Positions 26,778-35,645 of a stretch of DNA of 57,357 nucleotides are shown in pieces; positions within the stretch are counted from its first letter, which is position 1, and every line of letters starts with the position of its first letter. The notes below the pieces were generated by a model that searched no databases, was not told where the DNA came from, and saw only the letters and a list, made by a program, of their open reading frames with translations. The position numbers were made by a program, and so were the translations under genes. Source of the stretch: an uncultured Bacilli bacterium (GTDB taxonomy: Bacteria; Bacillota_I; Bacilli_A; RF39; UBA660); NCBI GenBank assembly GCA_934101185.1, contig CAKOQD010000004.1:1-57357 (forward strand). Reading direction: 5' to 3'.

Positions 26778-26806
26778 TTGTATATTTAATAAAAATATTA
26801 TAAAAT
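26778..26806 (+). promoter_or_regulatory. Main promoter of surface gene B
   Basis: TTGTAT, 17-bp spacer, TAAAAT, in the same position as in copies A, C and D. Confidence 0.65.
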
Positions 26807-26837
26807 TAACTTATAAGAAACTAAAGGAGTTTAAGAT

Positions 26838-28295
26838 ATGAAAAATAATAGGAAAAAGAAAATACTAATGATGATATCTTTATCATTATTTAGTATAGCA
26901 ATAATATCATTAGGAACATATGCAATATGGATGTCTGCAAACGATTTACTAACAGGAGCAAACACAATACAATCAGGACAAGTAAAAATGAGTTATAGTG
27001 AGTCAAATGAAATAGGTATGAATAATGCATTACCTATAAAAGATAGTGAGGGAAAAACACTTAATAATTACTTTGACTTTCAAGTTCTTTCCTATATAAA
27101 GACTAGAGCAAATGATGATACACAAAGGAAACTAAATTATAACATAGTACTAGAACCAATAACAGTAGATAATCCTTTAAATGATAGTGAAATTAAAGTT
27201 TATCTTACTAAAGTAGAAGGTAGTACTGAAACAGTAGTAGTTGAACCTACCACAATAGATAATTTAAATCAATACGTACTAAAATCACAAGAAGAAATAT
27301 TTTCGAACAATAAAGCAGAAGTAACAACAAGTTATAGACTTAGAGCATGGATAGATGAAAACGTTGATGCTAATAAACTTAGTGAAAAATCATATAGTTA
27401 TAGATTTAGGATAAATATAAATAATGAAGTTGCACCAAAAGAAGATTATGCACTTACTTTTGCTAAATCTAAAAATGGAACAGATGGGTTAGAAATGATT
27501 ACACATGAAATAGATGATACATTACAAGTTGATAATAAGTTTGCAACAGAGTATAGATATCGAGGAGGAGACTCAGTAGTAAAAAATTATGTAACATTTA
27601 ATAATGAGGTATGGAGAATAATAGGAGTAATACCTACTGAAGATACAGATGGTAATGTAGAAAATAGATTTAAAATAGTAAAAGATGAATCTATTGGAGA
27701 TATGTATTGGAATGGTACAGATGATATAGATTCTAGCTTGCATAATAATTGGGTAACTGGAACATTAAATACATATTTAAATAATGATTATTATAATATA
27801 TTAAGTACTGATGCAAAAAACATGATTGGAACAACAAAATATTATCTTGGAGGATATAGTGATACAAAAATGACATCCGATGTAATGTGGCAATATGAGA
27901 GAAAGAATGAAGCAAATAGAACGGGGTATTATTATGAAACAAATCCAATAATGCAAAATGATGCAAACAAAAAGATAGCAATAATGTATGCTAGTGATTA
28001 TGGATATGCAGCATCAAAAGAATGTACAAATAATTTATTTGATTATGATGGTTCAAATTGTAAAACACTAAATAACTGGTTAGATAAAAGTGCAGCTACA
28101 TGGTTACTTCCACAGCACTCTGGTAATTATCAATTTGCATTTTATATAGATCGTAGCAGTTATGTTACCACTATTGATCGTTATATTTATGGTGATCTTC
28201 ATGCAATATTCCCAGTTCTAACTTTATCATCAAATGTCAAAATATCTGAAGGCTCTGGTACAAGCTCTGAACCTTATACGTTATCTGTTAACTAA
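26838..28295 (+). CDS. TasA/camelysin-like plus DUF6273-like surface protein (copy B)
   Basis: A 485-residue secreted protein. Residues 1-35 are a SipW-type signal (basic start, SLSLFSIAIISLGTYAIW) followed by SANDLL. Residues 36-200 match a TasA/CalY-like beta domain (TIQSGQVKMSYSESNE, RLRAWIDENVD, YSYRFRININ). Residues 215-485 are the DUF6273-like domain shared by the family: HEIDDTLQV, YRYRGG, VWRIIGVIPTED, MIGTTKYYLGGY, WQYERK, NPIMQND, SDYGYAASKEC, NNWLDKS and PVLTLSSNVKIS. The codons at 28149-28202 all end in T or C, in a patch that differs in every copy. It is monocistronic. TasA-like proteins form extracellular fibres in biofilm; the C-terminal domain may display a variable binding face. 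No SipW-type peptidase is present here. Confidence 0.75.
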   Translation: MKNNRKKKILMMISLSLFSIAIISLGTYAIWMSANDLLTGANTIQSGQVKMSYSESNEIGMNNALPIKDSEGKTLNNYFDFQVLSYIKTRANDDTQRKLNYNIVLEPITVDNPLNDSEIKVYLTKVEGSTETVVVEPTTIDNLNQYVLKSQEEIFSNNKAEVTTSYRLRAWIDENVDANKLSEKSYSYRFRININNEVAPKEDYALTFAKSKNGTDGLEMITHEIDDTLQVDNKFATEYRYRGGDSVVKNYVTFNNEVWRIIGVIPTEDTDGNVENRFKIVKDESIGDMYWNGTDDIDSSLHNNWVTGTLNTYLNNDYYNILSTDAKNMIGTTKYYLGGYSDTKMTSDVMWQYERKNEANRTGYYYETNPIMQNDANKKIAIMYASDYGYAASKECTNNLFDYDGSNCKTLNNWLDKSAATWLLPQHSGNYQFAFYIDRSSYVTTIDRYIYGDLHAIFPVLTLSSNVKISEGSGTSSEPYTLSVN

Positions 28296-28303
28296 TAATC
28301 AAA

Positions 28304-28330
28304 TGATATGCCAGAGGCATATCAATTTTT
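28304..28330 (+). terminator. Terminator after copy B
   Basis: TGATATGCC, AGA loop, GGCATATCA, then T residues: a perfect 9-bp stem. Confidence 0.85.
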
Positions 28331-28340
28331 CATATTTTCC

Positions 28341-28370
28341 TTGACTTAACCATATATTATATGGTAAAAT
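28341..28370 (+). promoter_or_regulatory. Promoter of the rplU-prp-rpmA operon
   Basis: TTGACT, 18-bp spacer, TAAAAT, placing the mRNA start about 100 bases before rplU. Confidence 0.7.
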
Positions 28371-28375
28371 CTATT

Positions 28376-28470
28376 TGTTTGAAGCCTCATTATGAAGTTT
28401 TAAACCACATTGAAAAGGTTAAAAAAACTATTTAGTTACCTTAAGAGTGAGTCTTAGTTTTAAAAGGAGG
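28376..28470 (+). ncRNA. Ribosomal protein L21 leader (autoregulatory 5'-UTR)
   Basis: A structured leader of roughly 95 bases between the promoter and rplU. In Bacilli this position holds the L21 leader element, which lets a product of the operon repress its own synthesis. Complementary pieces such as GAAGCCTCATTATGAAG and GGTTAAAAAAACTATTTAGTTACC are visible. The call rests on position and partial pairing, not on a covariance search. Confidence 0.6.
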
Positions 28471-28475
28471 TAAAT

Positions 28476-28775
28476 ATGAAAGCTATTATTTTAACAGGTG
28501 GAAAACAATATGCTGTTGAAGAAAAATCAGTTATCTATGTTGAAAAATTAGATGCTGAAGAAGGAAAAAATGTTGTTTTCGATAAAGTATTAATGCTTGA
28601 TGGTAATGTTGGATCCCCTTATATCGAAGGAGCTAAAGTTACAGGAAAAGTTCTAAAACATGGAAAGAATAAGAAAATTAGAATATTCAAATATGTTAAT
28701 AAAAAGAAAAGTACTCGTAAAGCTCAAGGTCATCGTCAACCATATACAAAAGTTGAAATTACTAAAATTGGGTAA
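28476..28775 (+). CDS. rplU: 50S ribosomal protein L21
   Basis: A 99-residue ribosomal protein of the large subunit. Conserved features: the N-terminal AIILTGGKQYAVEE, the middle VVFDKVLMLDG, and the C-terminal basic stretch KKSTRKAQGHRQPYTKV that binds 23S rRNA. AAAGGAGG gives a strong ribosome-binding site. First gene of the rplU-prp-rpmA operon. Confidence 0.97.
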   Translation: MKAIILTGGKQYAVEEKSVIYVEKLDAEEGKNVVFDKVLMLDGNVGSPYIEGAKVTGKVLKHGKNKKIRIFKYVNKKKSTRKAQGHRQPYTKVEITKIG

Positions 28776-28780
28776 TTAAT

Positions 28781-29083
28781 ATGATTAAAGTAAGTATCAA
28801 AAAAGAAAATGATTTAGTAAAACAAATCAAAATAACAGGACATGCTAATTATAACGAATATGGTAAAGATATAGTTTGTGCATCTTGTAGTAGTATTGTT
28901 ATTACTACAGTTAATGCTATTTTAAGTATTGATAAAGATGCCATTGATTACCAAGATAAAAATGATTTTGAAATGAATGTATTAAAAGATGATGAAATTG
29001 TTAATAAATTAGTAAATAATATGATTTCATTACTCGAAGAATTAAAGCATGATTATCCTAAAAATATTAAAATCAATAAATAG
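28781..29083 (+). CDS. prp: Ribosomal-processing cysteine protease Prp
   Basis: A 100-residue Prp family protein (formerly YsxB). It has the catalytic His in GHANYNEYGKDIVCASCSS and the catalytic Cys 12 residues later. Prp removes the N-terminal extension of L27 in Firmicutes so that L27 can function near the peptidyl-transferase centre. It is placed between rplU and rpmA, as in Bacillus and Staphylococcus, 5 bases after rplU. The matching cleavable extension is present in the next gene. Confidence 0.92.
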   Translation: MIKVSIKKENDLVKQIKITGHANYNEYGKDIVCASCSSIVITTVNAILSIDKDAIDYQDKNDFEMNVLKDDEIVNKLVNNMISLLEELKHDYPKNIKINK

Positions 29084-29093
29084 GAGGAATATT

Positions 29094-29372
29094 ATGATGA
29101 AATTGAATATCCAATTATTTGCACATAAAAAAGGTGGAGGTTCTTCATCAAATGGTAGAGATTCTGCTGGTAGACGTCTAGGAGCTAAAGTAGCAGATGG
29201 ACAATTTGCAACAGCAGGTTCAATTATCTATCGTCAAAGAGGAACAAGAATTTATCCAGGTACTAATGTAGGAATGGGTAATGATCATACTTTATATGCA
29301 AAAATTGACGGTGTTATAAAATATGAAAGACTTGGAAGAGATAAAAAACAAGTAAGTGTATATGAAAAATAG
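29094..29372 (+). CDS. rpmA: 50S ribosomal protein L27 with cleavable N-terminus
   Basis: A 92-residue L27. The strong Shine-Dalgarno TAGGAGGAAT places the start at 29094. The N-terminus MMKLNIQLF precedes AHKKGGGSS, the mature L27 start, so this is the Firmicute type cut by Prp after Phe. DSAGRRLGAKVADGQ and RQRGTRIYPGTNVG are typical L27 blocks. A terminator follows at once. Confidence 0.96.
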   Translation: MMKLNIQLFAHKKGGGSSSNGRDSAGRRLGAKVADGQFATAGSIIYRQRGTRIYPGTNVGMGNDHTLYAKIDGVIKYERLGRDKKQVSVYEK

Positions 29373-29390
29373 TTTTAATACTATTTTTTT
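29365..29390 (+). terminator. Terminator of the L21/L27 operon
   Basis: AAAAATAGT and ACTATTTTT arms, loop TTTAAT, T run. Confidence 0.8.
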
Positions 29391-29395
29391 ATTTT

Positions 29396-29431
29396 AAAAG
29401 ATACTAACATATTCTAATGCTAGTATCTTTT
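29396..29431 (-). terminator. Terminator of the YigZ gene
   Basis: AAAAGATACTA and TAGTATCTTTT form a perfect 11-bp stem overlapping the stop codon region. Confidence 0.75.
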
Positions 29432-29967
29432 ATTTTACTTAATAAATCATTCTTTAAAGACTCTTCCAATCTAATTTTATAAACTATAGTATCCTTATAA
29501 TCTTTACTTATTACTTCATAATCTTTTGTAATAGCTTCCAATAGTTTTTTATTATCATAATTAGATTCAATACTTATCTCAATATATTTTTTATATGGAA
29601 TAATATCAATCTTATCAATAGTTTCTCTAACACTATTTGAATATGCTCTAATTAAACCACCTGCACCAAGCTTAATACCACCAAAATACCTTATAACAAC
29701 ACATAAAACATTTTTTAAATCTTTTTTCTTTAATATTTCTAAAATAGGCATCCCAGCAGTCTTGCTAGGCTCACCATCATCATATGCTTTTTCTTTATTA
29801 TCAATAACATATGCATAACATATATGAGTTGCGTCTTTATATTTACTTTTTAAATCGTTTAAAATATTATTTATTTCATCAACATCACTAACATAATAAA
29901 CCTTACATATAAACTTAGACTTCTTCAGTATAATAATATTTTCTTCATTTTTACTAATAGTATTCAT
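29404..29967 (-). CDS. YigZ/IMPACT family protein
   Basis: A 187-residue protein of the YigZ/YvyE (UPF0029, IMPACT) family. The signature KDATHICYAYVI ... DDGEPSKTAGMPILE followed by VIRYFGGIKLGAGGLIRAYS is clear. The C-terminal half has the DUF1949-like domain. Eukaryotic IMPACT regulates translation through Gcn1; the bacterial function is not settled. GGTGG precedes the ATG. It is divergent from the hypothetical gene that follows. Confidence 0.9.
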   Translation of the reverse strand: MNTISKNEENIIILKKSKFICKVYYVSDVDEINNILNDLKSKYKDATHICYAYVIDNKEKAYDDGEPSKTAGMPILEILKKKDLKNVLCVVIRYFGGIKLGAGGLIRAYSNSVRETIDKIDIIPYKKYIEISIESNYDNKKLLEAITKDYEVISKDYKDTIVYKIRLEESLKNDLLSKIKDTSIRIC

Positions 29968-30039
29968 ATAACCACCAAATTAATTATATCTTTTTGTAAT
30001 AATCTTTGCAATATGTTATAATATGTTGCGAGGGATATT

Positions 30040-30744
30040 ATGAGAAAAGAAAAAACAAATGATATATTACTTTATCCAATAGGATTTGATATTTCAAGAC
30101 TATACAATTCATTAGTTTATGGTGTTATGTCCGAAGATGATTACAAAGAAAGAGGAGTAACCTTTATAAAAAGTTCTTATGATCCAGTTCATACTGATGA
30201 AGTTAACTTATATAAATATGAAGACTATGTAAATGATGCATTACCGGGAAGAGAAACACACTATATTAATAACTCAATATGCTTAAGTATTGAATCTGAT
30301 GTATTAGTATTTCCAATTAGTAAGGAAGACATCATCTCTATAGCTATTCCTAGTTGTTATGTTGATACTAGTCTAAATGAAATAAATTACTTAAACTTCA
30401 GTAATATGTCATATGAGCAAATAAAAAATAATTGTGATACATTTTTAAAAATGTTGGAAAAATATGGGTTTGAAAAAGATCAGGATAAATATGATAGTTC
30501 ATACGATGTTTTAAGATATAGCTACAATCTAGGAAAAGACTTTGAAGAAGACCAGTTGGAGGACGCTCGTAATTACTTAAACGAAGATATTGGATATGAT
30601 GTAAGAGATACATTTAGAAAAATACTTAATAAACAAAATGAAGTAACTTTACTAGATCTAATAAACTATCTAAATGAACAAACACTAAACTTACCAATCG
30701 TAACACTCGAAGATATATCACTAGTAAAAAGAAAAACAAAATAA
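30040..30744 (+). CDS. Hypothetical protein in operon with uvrC
   Basis: A 234-residue soluble, acidic protein with no signal peptide or membrane segment. It is not recognised. Its middle (KMLEKYGFEKDQDKYDSS) and C-terminal part (DVRDTFRKILNKQNEVTLLDLINYL) look helical. GCGAGGGATATT precedes the ATG and TATAAT lies about 15 bases further up. The stop is 9 bases before uvrC, so the two are probably co-transcribed, but nothing in the sequence ties it to nucleotide excision repair. Confidence 0.7.
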   Translation: MRKEKTNDILLYPIGFDISRLYNSLVYGVMSEDDYKERGVTFIKSSYDPVHTDEVNLYKYEDYVNDALPGRETHYINNSICLSIESDVLVFPISKEDIISIAIPSCYVDTSLNEINYLNFSNMSYEQIKNNCDTFLKMLEKYGFEKDQDKYDSSYDVLRYSYNLGKDFEEDQLEDARNYLNEDIGYDVRDTFRKILNKQNEVTLLDLINYLNEQTLNLPIVTLEDISLVKRKTK

Positions 30745-30753
30745 GGGGGATAT

Positions 30754-32505
30754 ATGGTAGATAAAACAAAATTAAGTCTTGTTCCAGAAAACCCTGGATG
30801 TTACTTAATGAAAGACAAAGACAATAATATAATCTATGTAGGAAAAGCAAAAAACTTAAAAAGAAGAGTAAACTCTTACTTTAATAAAGTTCAAACAGGT
30901 AAAACAAAAGCACTTGTAGATAATATTTGTTCTTTTGAATACATAGTAACAAATAGTGAAGTAGAATGCTTGATACTAGAAATAAATCTAATAAAAAAAT
31001 ACAATCCTAAGTATAATATCCTACTAAAAGATGATAAAACATATCCTTATATCGTCTTAACAAATGATAAATATCCTACTTTAAAAATAGTAAGAAGTAA
31101 AAATAGAAAAAAAATAAATGGTAAAGTATTTGGACCATATCCTAATGTAACCAGTGCTAGAGAAACAGTCGAAGCAATTAATAGAGTCTATCCTCTTAGA
31201 AAATGTGCTAAGTTAAAAAAAGATTATTGTCTTTATTACCATATTAATGAATGCTTAGGATATTGTAAAAATAATATTGATGAAGATAAAATATCTAATA
31301 TGACTAAAGAAATAACTAGTATTCTAAATGGTAACTATAAACTTATTACCACTAAACTAGAAGACAAGATGAACAGTGCATCTGAAAGATTGGATTATGA
31401 AAAGGCTCTTTTATATAAGAATATGATAGATAATATAAAAAGCACTATTAATAAGCAAATAATAGTGTCTAATGTAAAATATAATTTTGATGTATTTGGT
31501 TACTTTATAAAAGATGATTTTCTTACAATCGAAGTCCTTTTCATTCGTGAAGGAGTAGTAATAGGAAGATTCCATAAAATATATGATAACTTTCTAGATA
31601 TAAATGACATCTATCTAAGATTCATAATAGACTTTTATGAAAAATACCAACTACCTAAATCAATTATAGTAAATGATATTATAGATAATGAATTATTAAG
31701 TGATTACTTAAAATGTGATGTTATTATACCTAAAAAAGGCGATATTAAGAAAATACTTGATATGGCTAATCTAAATGCCGAAATTAATTCAAAAGAAAAA
31801 ATAGAAACAATAAAAAAAGATAAAAATATAAGAACTACTTTAATGAATGAATTAAAAACAAAACTTAAAATAACTAGTGTATCTCAAATAGAACTATTTG
31901 ATAACTCCCATTTATTTTCTACATACTATGTCGGAGGAATGGTTTGTTATACTGATTTTCTACCAAATAAAAAGATGTATAGAAAATATAAAATAAGTCT
32001 TGGTGTAAAAGATGATCTTAGTGCAATGAAAGAAGTAATCTATCGTAGATACTTTAAATGCTTACTCGAAGACCTTCCATTACCAGACCTTATAATCGTT
32101 GATGGGGGAGAAACTCAAATAAAAGTAGCAAAAGATGTCTTAGAATCATTAAAACTAAATATAAAAATAATTGGGTTAAAAAAGGATAGTAAACATAGGA
32201 CTAAATATATAATAGATGATAATTATAACACTATTGAAGTAAGTAATGAATTATTTTTATATTTAACTCGTATGCAAGACGAAGTCCATAGATTTGCAAT
32301 AACATATCATAGGAATATAAAAAGTAAAGGAAGTTTATCAAGCATTCTTTTAAATGTTTCAGGAATTGGAGATAAAAGAAGAAAAGAACTTTTAAAAAAA
32401 TATTCATCAATTGATAAAATTAAAGATGCTTCAATAGAGGATTTGTCAACTATAATCCCAAAAGAAGTTGCAGTAGATTTACAAAAATATCTAAATGATT
32501 TATAA
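30754..32505 (+). CDS. uvrC: Excinuclease ABC subunit C
   Basis: A 583-residue UvrC, which makes both incisions in nucleotide excision repair. The GIY-YIG nuclease is at residues 13-90 (GCYLMKDKDNNIIYVGKAKNL). The UvrB-binding UVR region is near 200-235. The RNase H-like C-terminal nuclease shows ELFDNSHLF, PDLIIVDGGETQI and DEVHRFAITYHR. A helix-hairpin-helix pair closes the protein (LLNVSGIGDKRRKELLKKY). The start follows AAGGGGGA. It is slightly shorter than the 590-610 residues usual in Bacilli. Confidence 0.96.
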   Translation: MVDKTKLSLVPENPGCYLMKDKDNNIIYVGKAKNLKRRVNSYFNKVQTGKTKALVDNICSFEYIVTNSEVECLILEINLIKKYNPKYNILLKDDKTYPYIVLTNDKYPTLKIVRSKNRKKINGKVFGPYPNVTSARETVEAINRVYPLRKCAKLKKDYCLYYHINECLGYCKNNIDEDKISNMTKEITSILNGNYKLITTKLEDKMNSASERLDYEKALLYKNMIDNIKSTINKQIIVSNVKYNFDVFGYFIKDDFLTIEVLFIREGVVIGRFHKIYDNFLDINDIYLRFIIDFYEKYQLPKSIIVNDIIDNELLSDYLKCDVIIPKKGDIKKILDMANLNAEINSKEKIETIKKDKNIRTTLMNELKTKLKITSVSQIELFDNSHLFSTYYVGGMVCYTDFLPNKKMYRKYKISLGVKDDLSAMKEVIYRRYFKCLLEDLPLPDLIIVDGGETQIKVAKDVLESLKLNIKIIGLKKDSKHRTKYIIDDNYNTIEVSNELFLYLTRMQDEVHRFAITYHRNIKSKGSLSSILLNVSGIGDKRRKELLKKYSSIDKIKDASIEDLSTIIPKEVAVDLQKYLNDL

Positions 32506-32522
32506 TTATTTTGAGGTGAACT

Positions 32523-33437
32523 ATGAAAAATATTCTAGAAATTAAAAATGTATCTAAAAAAATAGGTAAAAGACAAATATTAAATAATTTATCTCTTGAA
32601 GTAAAAGAAGGAGAAATATATGGATTTGTTGGACCGAATGGGGCAGGAAAAACAACTCTTATTAAAGTGATGTTAGGTCTTTATAAGAGTGATTCTGGTA
32701 TTGTTAAAATAGATGGATATGATATTAAAAATGATTTTGAAAGCGCTATGAATGCAGTCGGAGCAATAATAGAAAATCCTGAAATGTATTCTTATATGAC
32801 TGGTAAAGATAATATTGATTTATATTTAAGAATGAATCCTAATCCTGATAAAAAGTATGTAAAAGACGTAATAGAATCAGTAAAATTAGGTAATAGGATA
32901 AATAATAAAGTACGTACATACTCACTAGGAATGAGACAAAGACTAGGTATTGCTCAAGCACTTGTATCAAAACCTAAAATATTAATATTAGATGAACCAA
33001 CAAATGGACTAGATCCTCTTGGCATAAAAGAATTAAGGGAACTATTAAAAAAGATAAGCAAAGAACAAAACATCGCAGTATTTATATCAAGTCATATCCT
33101 AAAAGAAATAGAACTAATCTGTGATAGAATAGCAATCATAGACAATGGTACAATCCTTGAAGTAAAAGATATGAATGATATAAAAGAAGATAAATTGCAA
33201 GTATCATTTGAACTATCTCCAATAGATAAAGCCGAAGAAATATTAAAAAATAAAAACATTTCATATGAAATAAAAGAAGATCAAATTAAAATATCTATAC
33301 CTAAAGAAGAAATACCTAAATACAATAAACTATTTGTAAAAGAAAAAATTGATGTATATCAAATAAGAAAAGATATTAAGTCACTTGAAGATGAATTTAT
33401 TGAAAAGACTAAAGGGACGAAAGGACAAATAAAGTAG
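32523..33437 (+). CDS. ABC transporter ATP-binding protein (BcrA/CcmA type)
   Basis: A 304-residue ATPase. Walker A GPNGAGKTTLIK near residue 38, the signature YSLGMRQRLGIAQ near 137, Walker B KILILDEPTNGLDP near 157 and the H-loop SSHIL near 190. The extra C-terminal domain of about 80 residues is that of BcrA-type exporters for bacitracin or lantibiotics and similar peptides. It lies 8 bases before the permease gene and ATG follows GAGGTG. The transported substrate is unknown; no two-component regulator is adjacent. Confidence 0.92.
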   Translation: MKNILEIKNVSKKIGKRQILNNLSLEVKEGEIYGFVGPNGAGKTTLIKVMLGLYKSDSGIVKIDGYDIKNDFESAMNAVGAIIENPEMYSYMTGKDNIDLYLRMNPNPDKKYVKDVIESVKLGNRINNKVRTYSLGMRQRLGIAQALVSKPKILILDEPTNGLDPLGIKELRELLKKISKEQNIAVFISSHILKEIELICDRIAIIDNGTILEVKDMNDIKEDKLQVSFELSPIDKAEEILKNKNISYEIKEDQIKISIPKEEIPKYNKLFVKEKIDVYQIRKDIKSLEDEFIEKTKGTKGQIK

Positions 33438-33445
33438 GTGATGGT

Positions 33446-34969
33446 ATGAAATTAATGAAATTAACTTATAATGAAATATTAAAACAAGTAAAAAAGAAAG
33501 GTTTTATAATTAGTTTATGTATATTAATATTATTCTCAGTTGGTTTACCAGTTTTATATAAGTTGTTTGCTTATAGTAATACTACGTATCCTATATTTAA
33601 TGATTCAAGTAAGGAATATTATGAAAATCAAATAATTAAGAATCCTAGTACAAATGATGATAAATTGTTTAATGAATTATTAAATGAAAAAATATCTATT
33701 ATAGATTGTGCTATTAATAAAAAAGAACAAAGTACAAGCTTTAAAAACACTTTATATGATGAATATACAAGTGTAAAACTTAGTATAATTGTACTTGATA
33801 AACTTATTAATAATGAAAAAATAAATACTAAAAATATAGATGAATGGTTTATGCTTAATACGACTGATTATATTAATTATCCAAAACAAGAATTAATAAA
33901 ACAAAAGCAAGTATTAGAAAAACAAGCATTAGAATTAAAAAACACTATTGATAAAAATGATTATACTTGGTATTTAAAAAGACAAATACAAATGATGTCT
34001 AATGATAGTGAAAATGATAAAAAAATAATTAATTTATTAAAAGAATTGATAAATCTAAATATAACAGATGAAAATGACTTTAGAGCAAAAGAAGCAAATA
34101 AAATAATTGATTATTATAATCAAAAAGAACAGATAATAACAGAGCAAGAATATAATAAACAAAATAATAATAAATTATCTTATGAAACTTATGTAAAAAT
34201 AACAAAAGAAAAAAATAAAGAAATAGATAATAATATTCTAAAATCATACTATGCAATTAGAAATAATTATGAATATTCTAATAATGCTAAAACTACGTTA
34301 AATGAAATAATTACTAATAATATAACGGTAATAAGTATTATAATAGTTGTAATAGCAGGTGGAATAGTAGCCAATGAATTTCAAAAAGGAACAATAAGAC
34401 TACTTGTAATAAGGCCAAGTAAAAGATGGAAGATACTTCTATCTAAGTTTCTAGCAGTAATATCATTAACCATCATATTTGGAGTAATAACATATATCAT
34501 GTCATTTATTACGTGTTCTATATCATTTGGATTTAAAGAACTACTTACAAATGATCTGTCAGTTATAGGAACACAAGTAGTAAAAACATCTTATATAGCA
34601 AGTTCAATATCATCTTTATTTATACAATTAATACCAATAATATTTATAGCACTCGGAGCATTCTTTTTATCAACAATTACGAATAGTACAGCTCTTTCAG
34701 TAGGATTATCAATATTTGTTTTAATGGGAAGCAGTCTTGCTATGATGGTTTTATTAATGTTAAAGTTTCCATTCGTTGATTTAACTTTCTTACCATATCT
34801 AAACTTTAACCAATTTGTTCCATTAAACAAAATAACTCTATTAGACAATTATATGATGTATCAAATATATTATACATTACCTAAAGCGTTATTAGTATTA
34901 GGAATATGGGGTATTATTTTATATACAATTAGTAATGTAGTATTTACTAAAAAAGATATAAAAAATTAA
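33446..34969 (+). CDS. ABC-2 type permease
   Basis: A 507-residue membrane subunit for the ATPase upstream. One transmembrane helix near residues 20-38 is followed by a long, hydrophilic extracellular region of about 240 residues (to about 285), then five or six helices. ANEFQKGTIRLLVIRPSKRWKIL is the cytoplasmic coupling segment typical of ABC-2 permeases. The large external loop is like those of exporters that sense or handle peptides. A gap of 13 bases to the next small gene suggests a three-gene operon. Confidence 0.88.
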   Translation: MKLMKLTYNEILKQVKKKGFIISLCILILFSVGLPVLYKLFAYSNTTYPIFNDSSKEYYENQIIKNPSTNDDKLFNELLNEKISIIDCAINKKEQSTSFKNTLYDEYTSVKLSIIVLDKLINNEKINTKNIDEWFMLNTTDYINYPKQELIKQKQVLEKQALELKNTIDKNDYTWYLKRQIQMMSNDSENDKKIINLLKELINLNITDENDFRAKEANKIIDYYNQKEQIITEQEYNKQNNNKLSYETYVKITKEKNKEIDNNILKSYYAIRNNYEYSNNAKTTLNEIITNNITVISIIIVVIAGGIVANEFQKGTIRLLVIRPSKRWKILLSKFLAVISLTIIFGVITYIMSFITCSISFGFKELLTNDLSVIGTQVVKTSYIASSISSLFIQLIPIIFIALGAFFLSTITNSTALSVGLSIFVLMGSSLAMMVLLMLKFPFVDLTFLPYLNFNQFVPLNKITLLDNYMMYQIYYTLPKALLVLGIWGIILYTISNVVFTKKDIKN

Positions 34970-34982
34970 GGAGGAAAATAAA

Positions 34983-35450
34983 ATGAAAGAAAATAAAAAG
35001 AAAATACCAAGTTGGGTAATTTTAATAATAGTTTTAGTTTCAATATTTATGGTTATACCAGTTTTAGTATTTGTCGGAGTAACAGTGTATTTTATTTTTA
35101 ATGATTTTGATAAAGTTGAAATGATTGAGGACGGAAATTATACTGTAATAGATGATAGTTTTAAGATAGATAATGCAACAGTAAAAGGGTTTTATGATAA
35201 AGAAACAGATACATATTATATTACCGGAACAATAAAAAATACTCTTGAAGATGAATGTCGTAATTATGTGAATATATCATATAATGTTTATGATAAAGAA
35301 GGAAACTTACTAGGAACTGCAAATGCTTATATAGATAACCTAGGAAAAGGTCAAACTTGGAAGTTTAAAGCTTATTATACTGATATTGATTCTAAAGATG
35401 TAGTAAGTTATAAACTAGATACTGTTGAACATTACAATGATTTAAATTAA
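34983..35450 (+). CDS. Membrane-anchored FxLYD-like protein
   Basis: A 155-residue protein with an N-terminal transmembrane helix (about 12-37) and an external beta domain. The segment TDTYYITGTIKNTLEDECRN and VYDKEGNLLGTANAYIDNL is typical of FxLYD/DUF3426-like domains, which occur in many lipoproteins and membrane proteins of unknown role. AAGGAGGAAAA is its ribosome-binding site. It is the last gene of the ABC exporter operon and may be an accessory subunit. Confidence 0.7.
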   Translation: MKENKKKIPSWVILIIVLVSIFMVIPVLVFVGVTVYFIFNDFDKVEMIEDGNYTVIDDSFKIDNATVKGFYDKETDTYYITGTIKNTLEDECRNYVNISYNVYDKEGNLLGTANAYIDNLGKGQTWKFKAYYTDIDSKDVVSYKLDTVEHYNDLN

Positions 35451-35474
35451 AGTACTTGTAAAAGTGCTTTTTTT
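35449..35474 (+). terminator. Terminator of the ABC exporter operon
   Basis: AAAGTACTT and AAGTGCTTT arms (one G-U pair), followed by T residues. Confidence 0.75.
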
Positions 35475-35610
35475 ATTAATGTTTTATATACTTTTGTGTT
35501 GTAATAAATAATATATTTTAAAAATGGTACATGATAATTGACTAATAAAAATAATAATTATATAACTAGATGTTAATTATGAGTTTAAAACTGCATTAAA
35601 ACCAGAATAA

Positions 35611-35645
35611 AAAGAAATAAGTATAAATAAAAACTTATTTCTTTT
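35611..35645 (-). terminator. Terminator of rnj
   Basis: AAAGAAATAAGT and ACTTATTTCTTT form a perfect 12-bp stem that overlaps the end of the gene. Confidence 0.75.

Larger units (their letters stand above)
26698..26829 (+). repeat. 132-bp leader shared by surface genes B and D (copy at B)
   Basis: Aligns without gaps to 47859-47990 with about three substitutions. It contains half a terminator, two promoters in tandem and the 5'-UTR up to the Shine-Dalgarno sequence. Confidence 0.85.
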
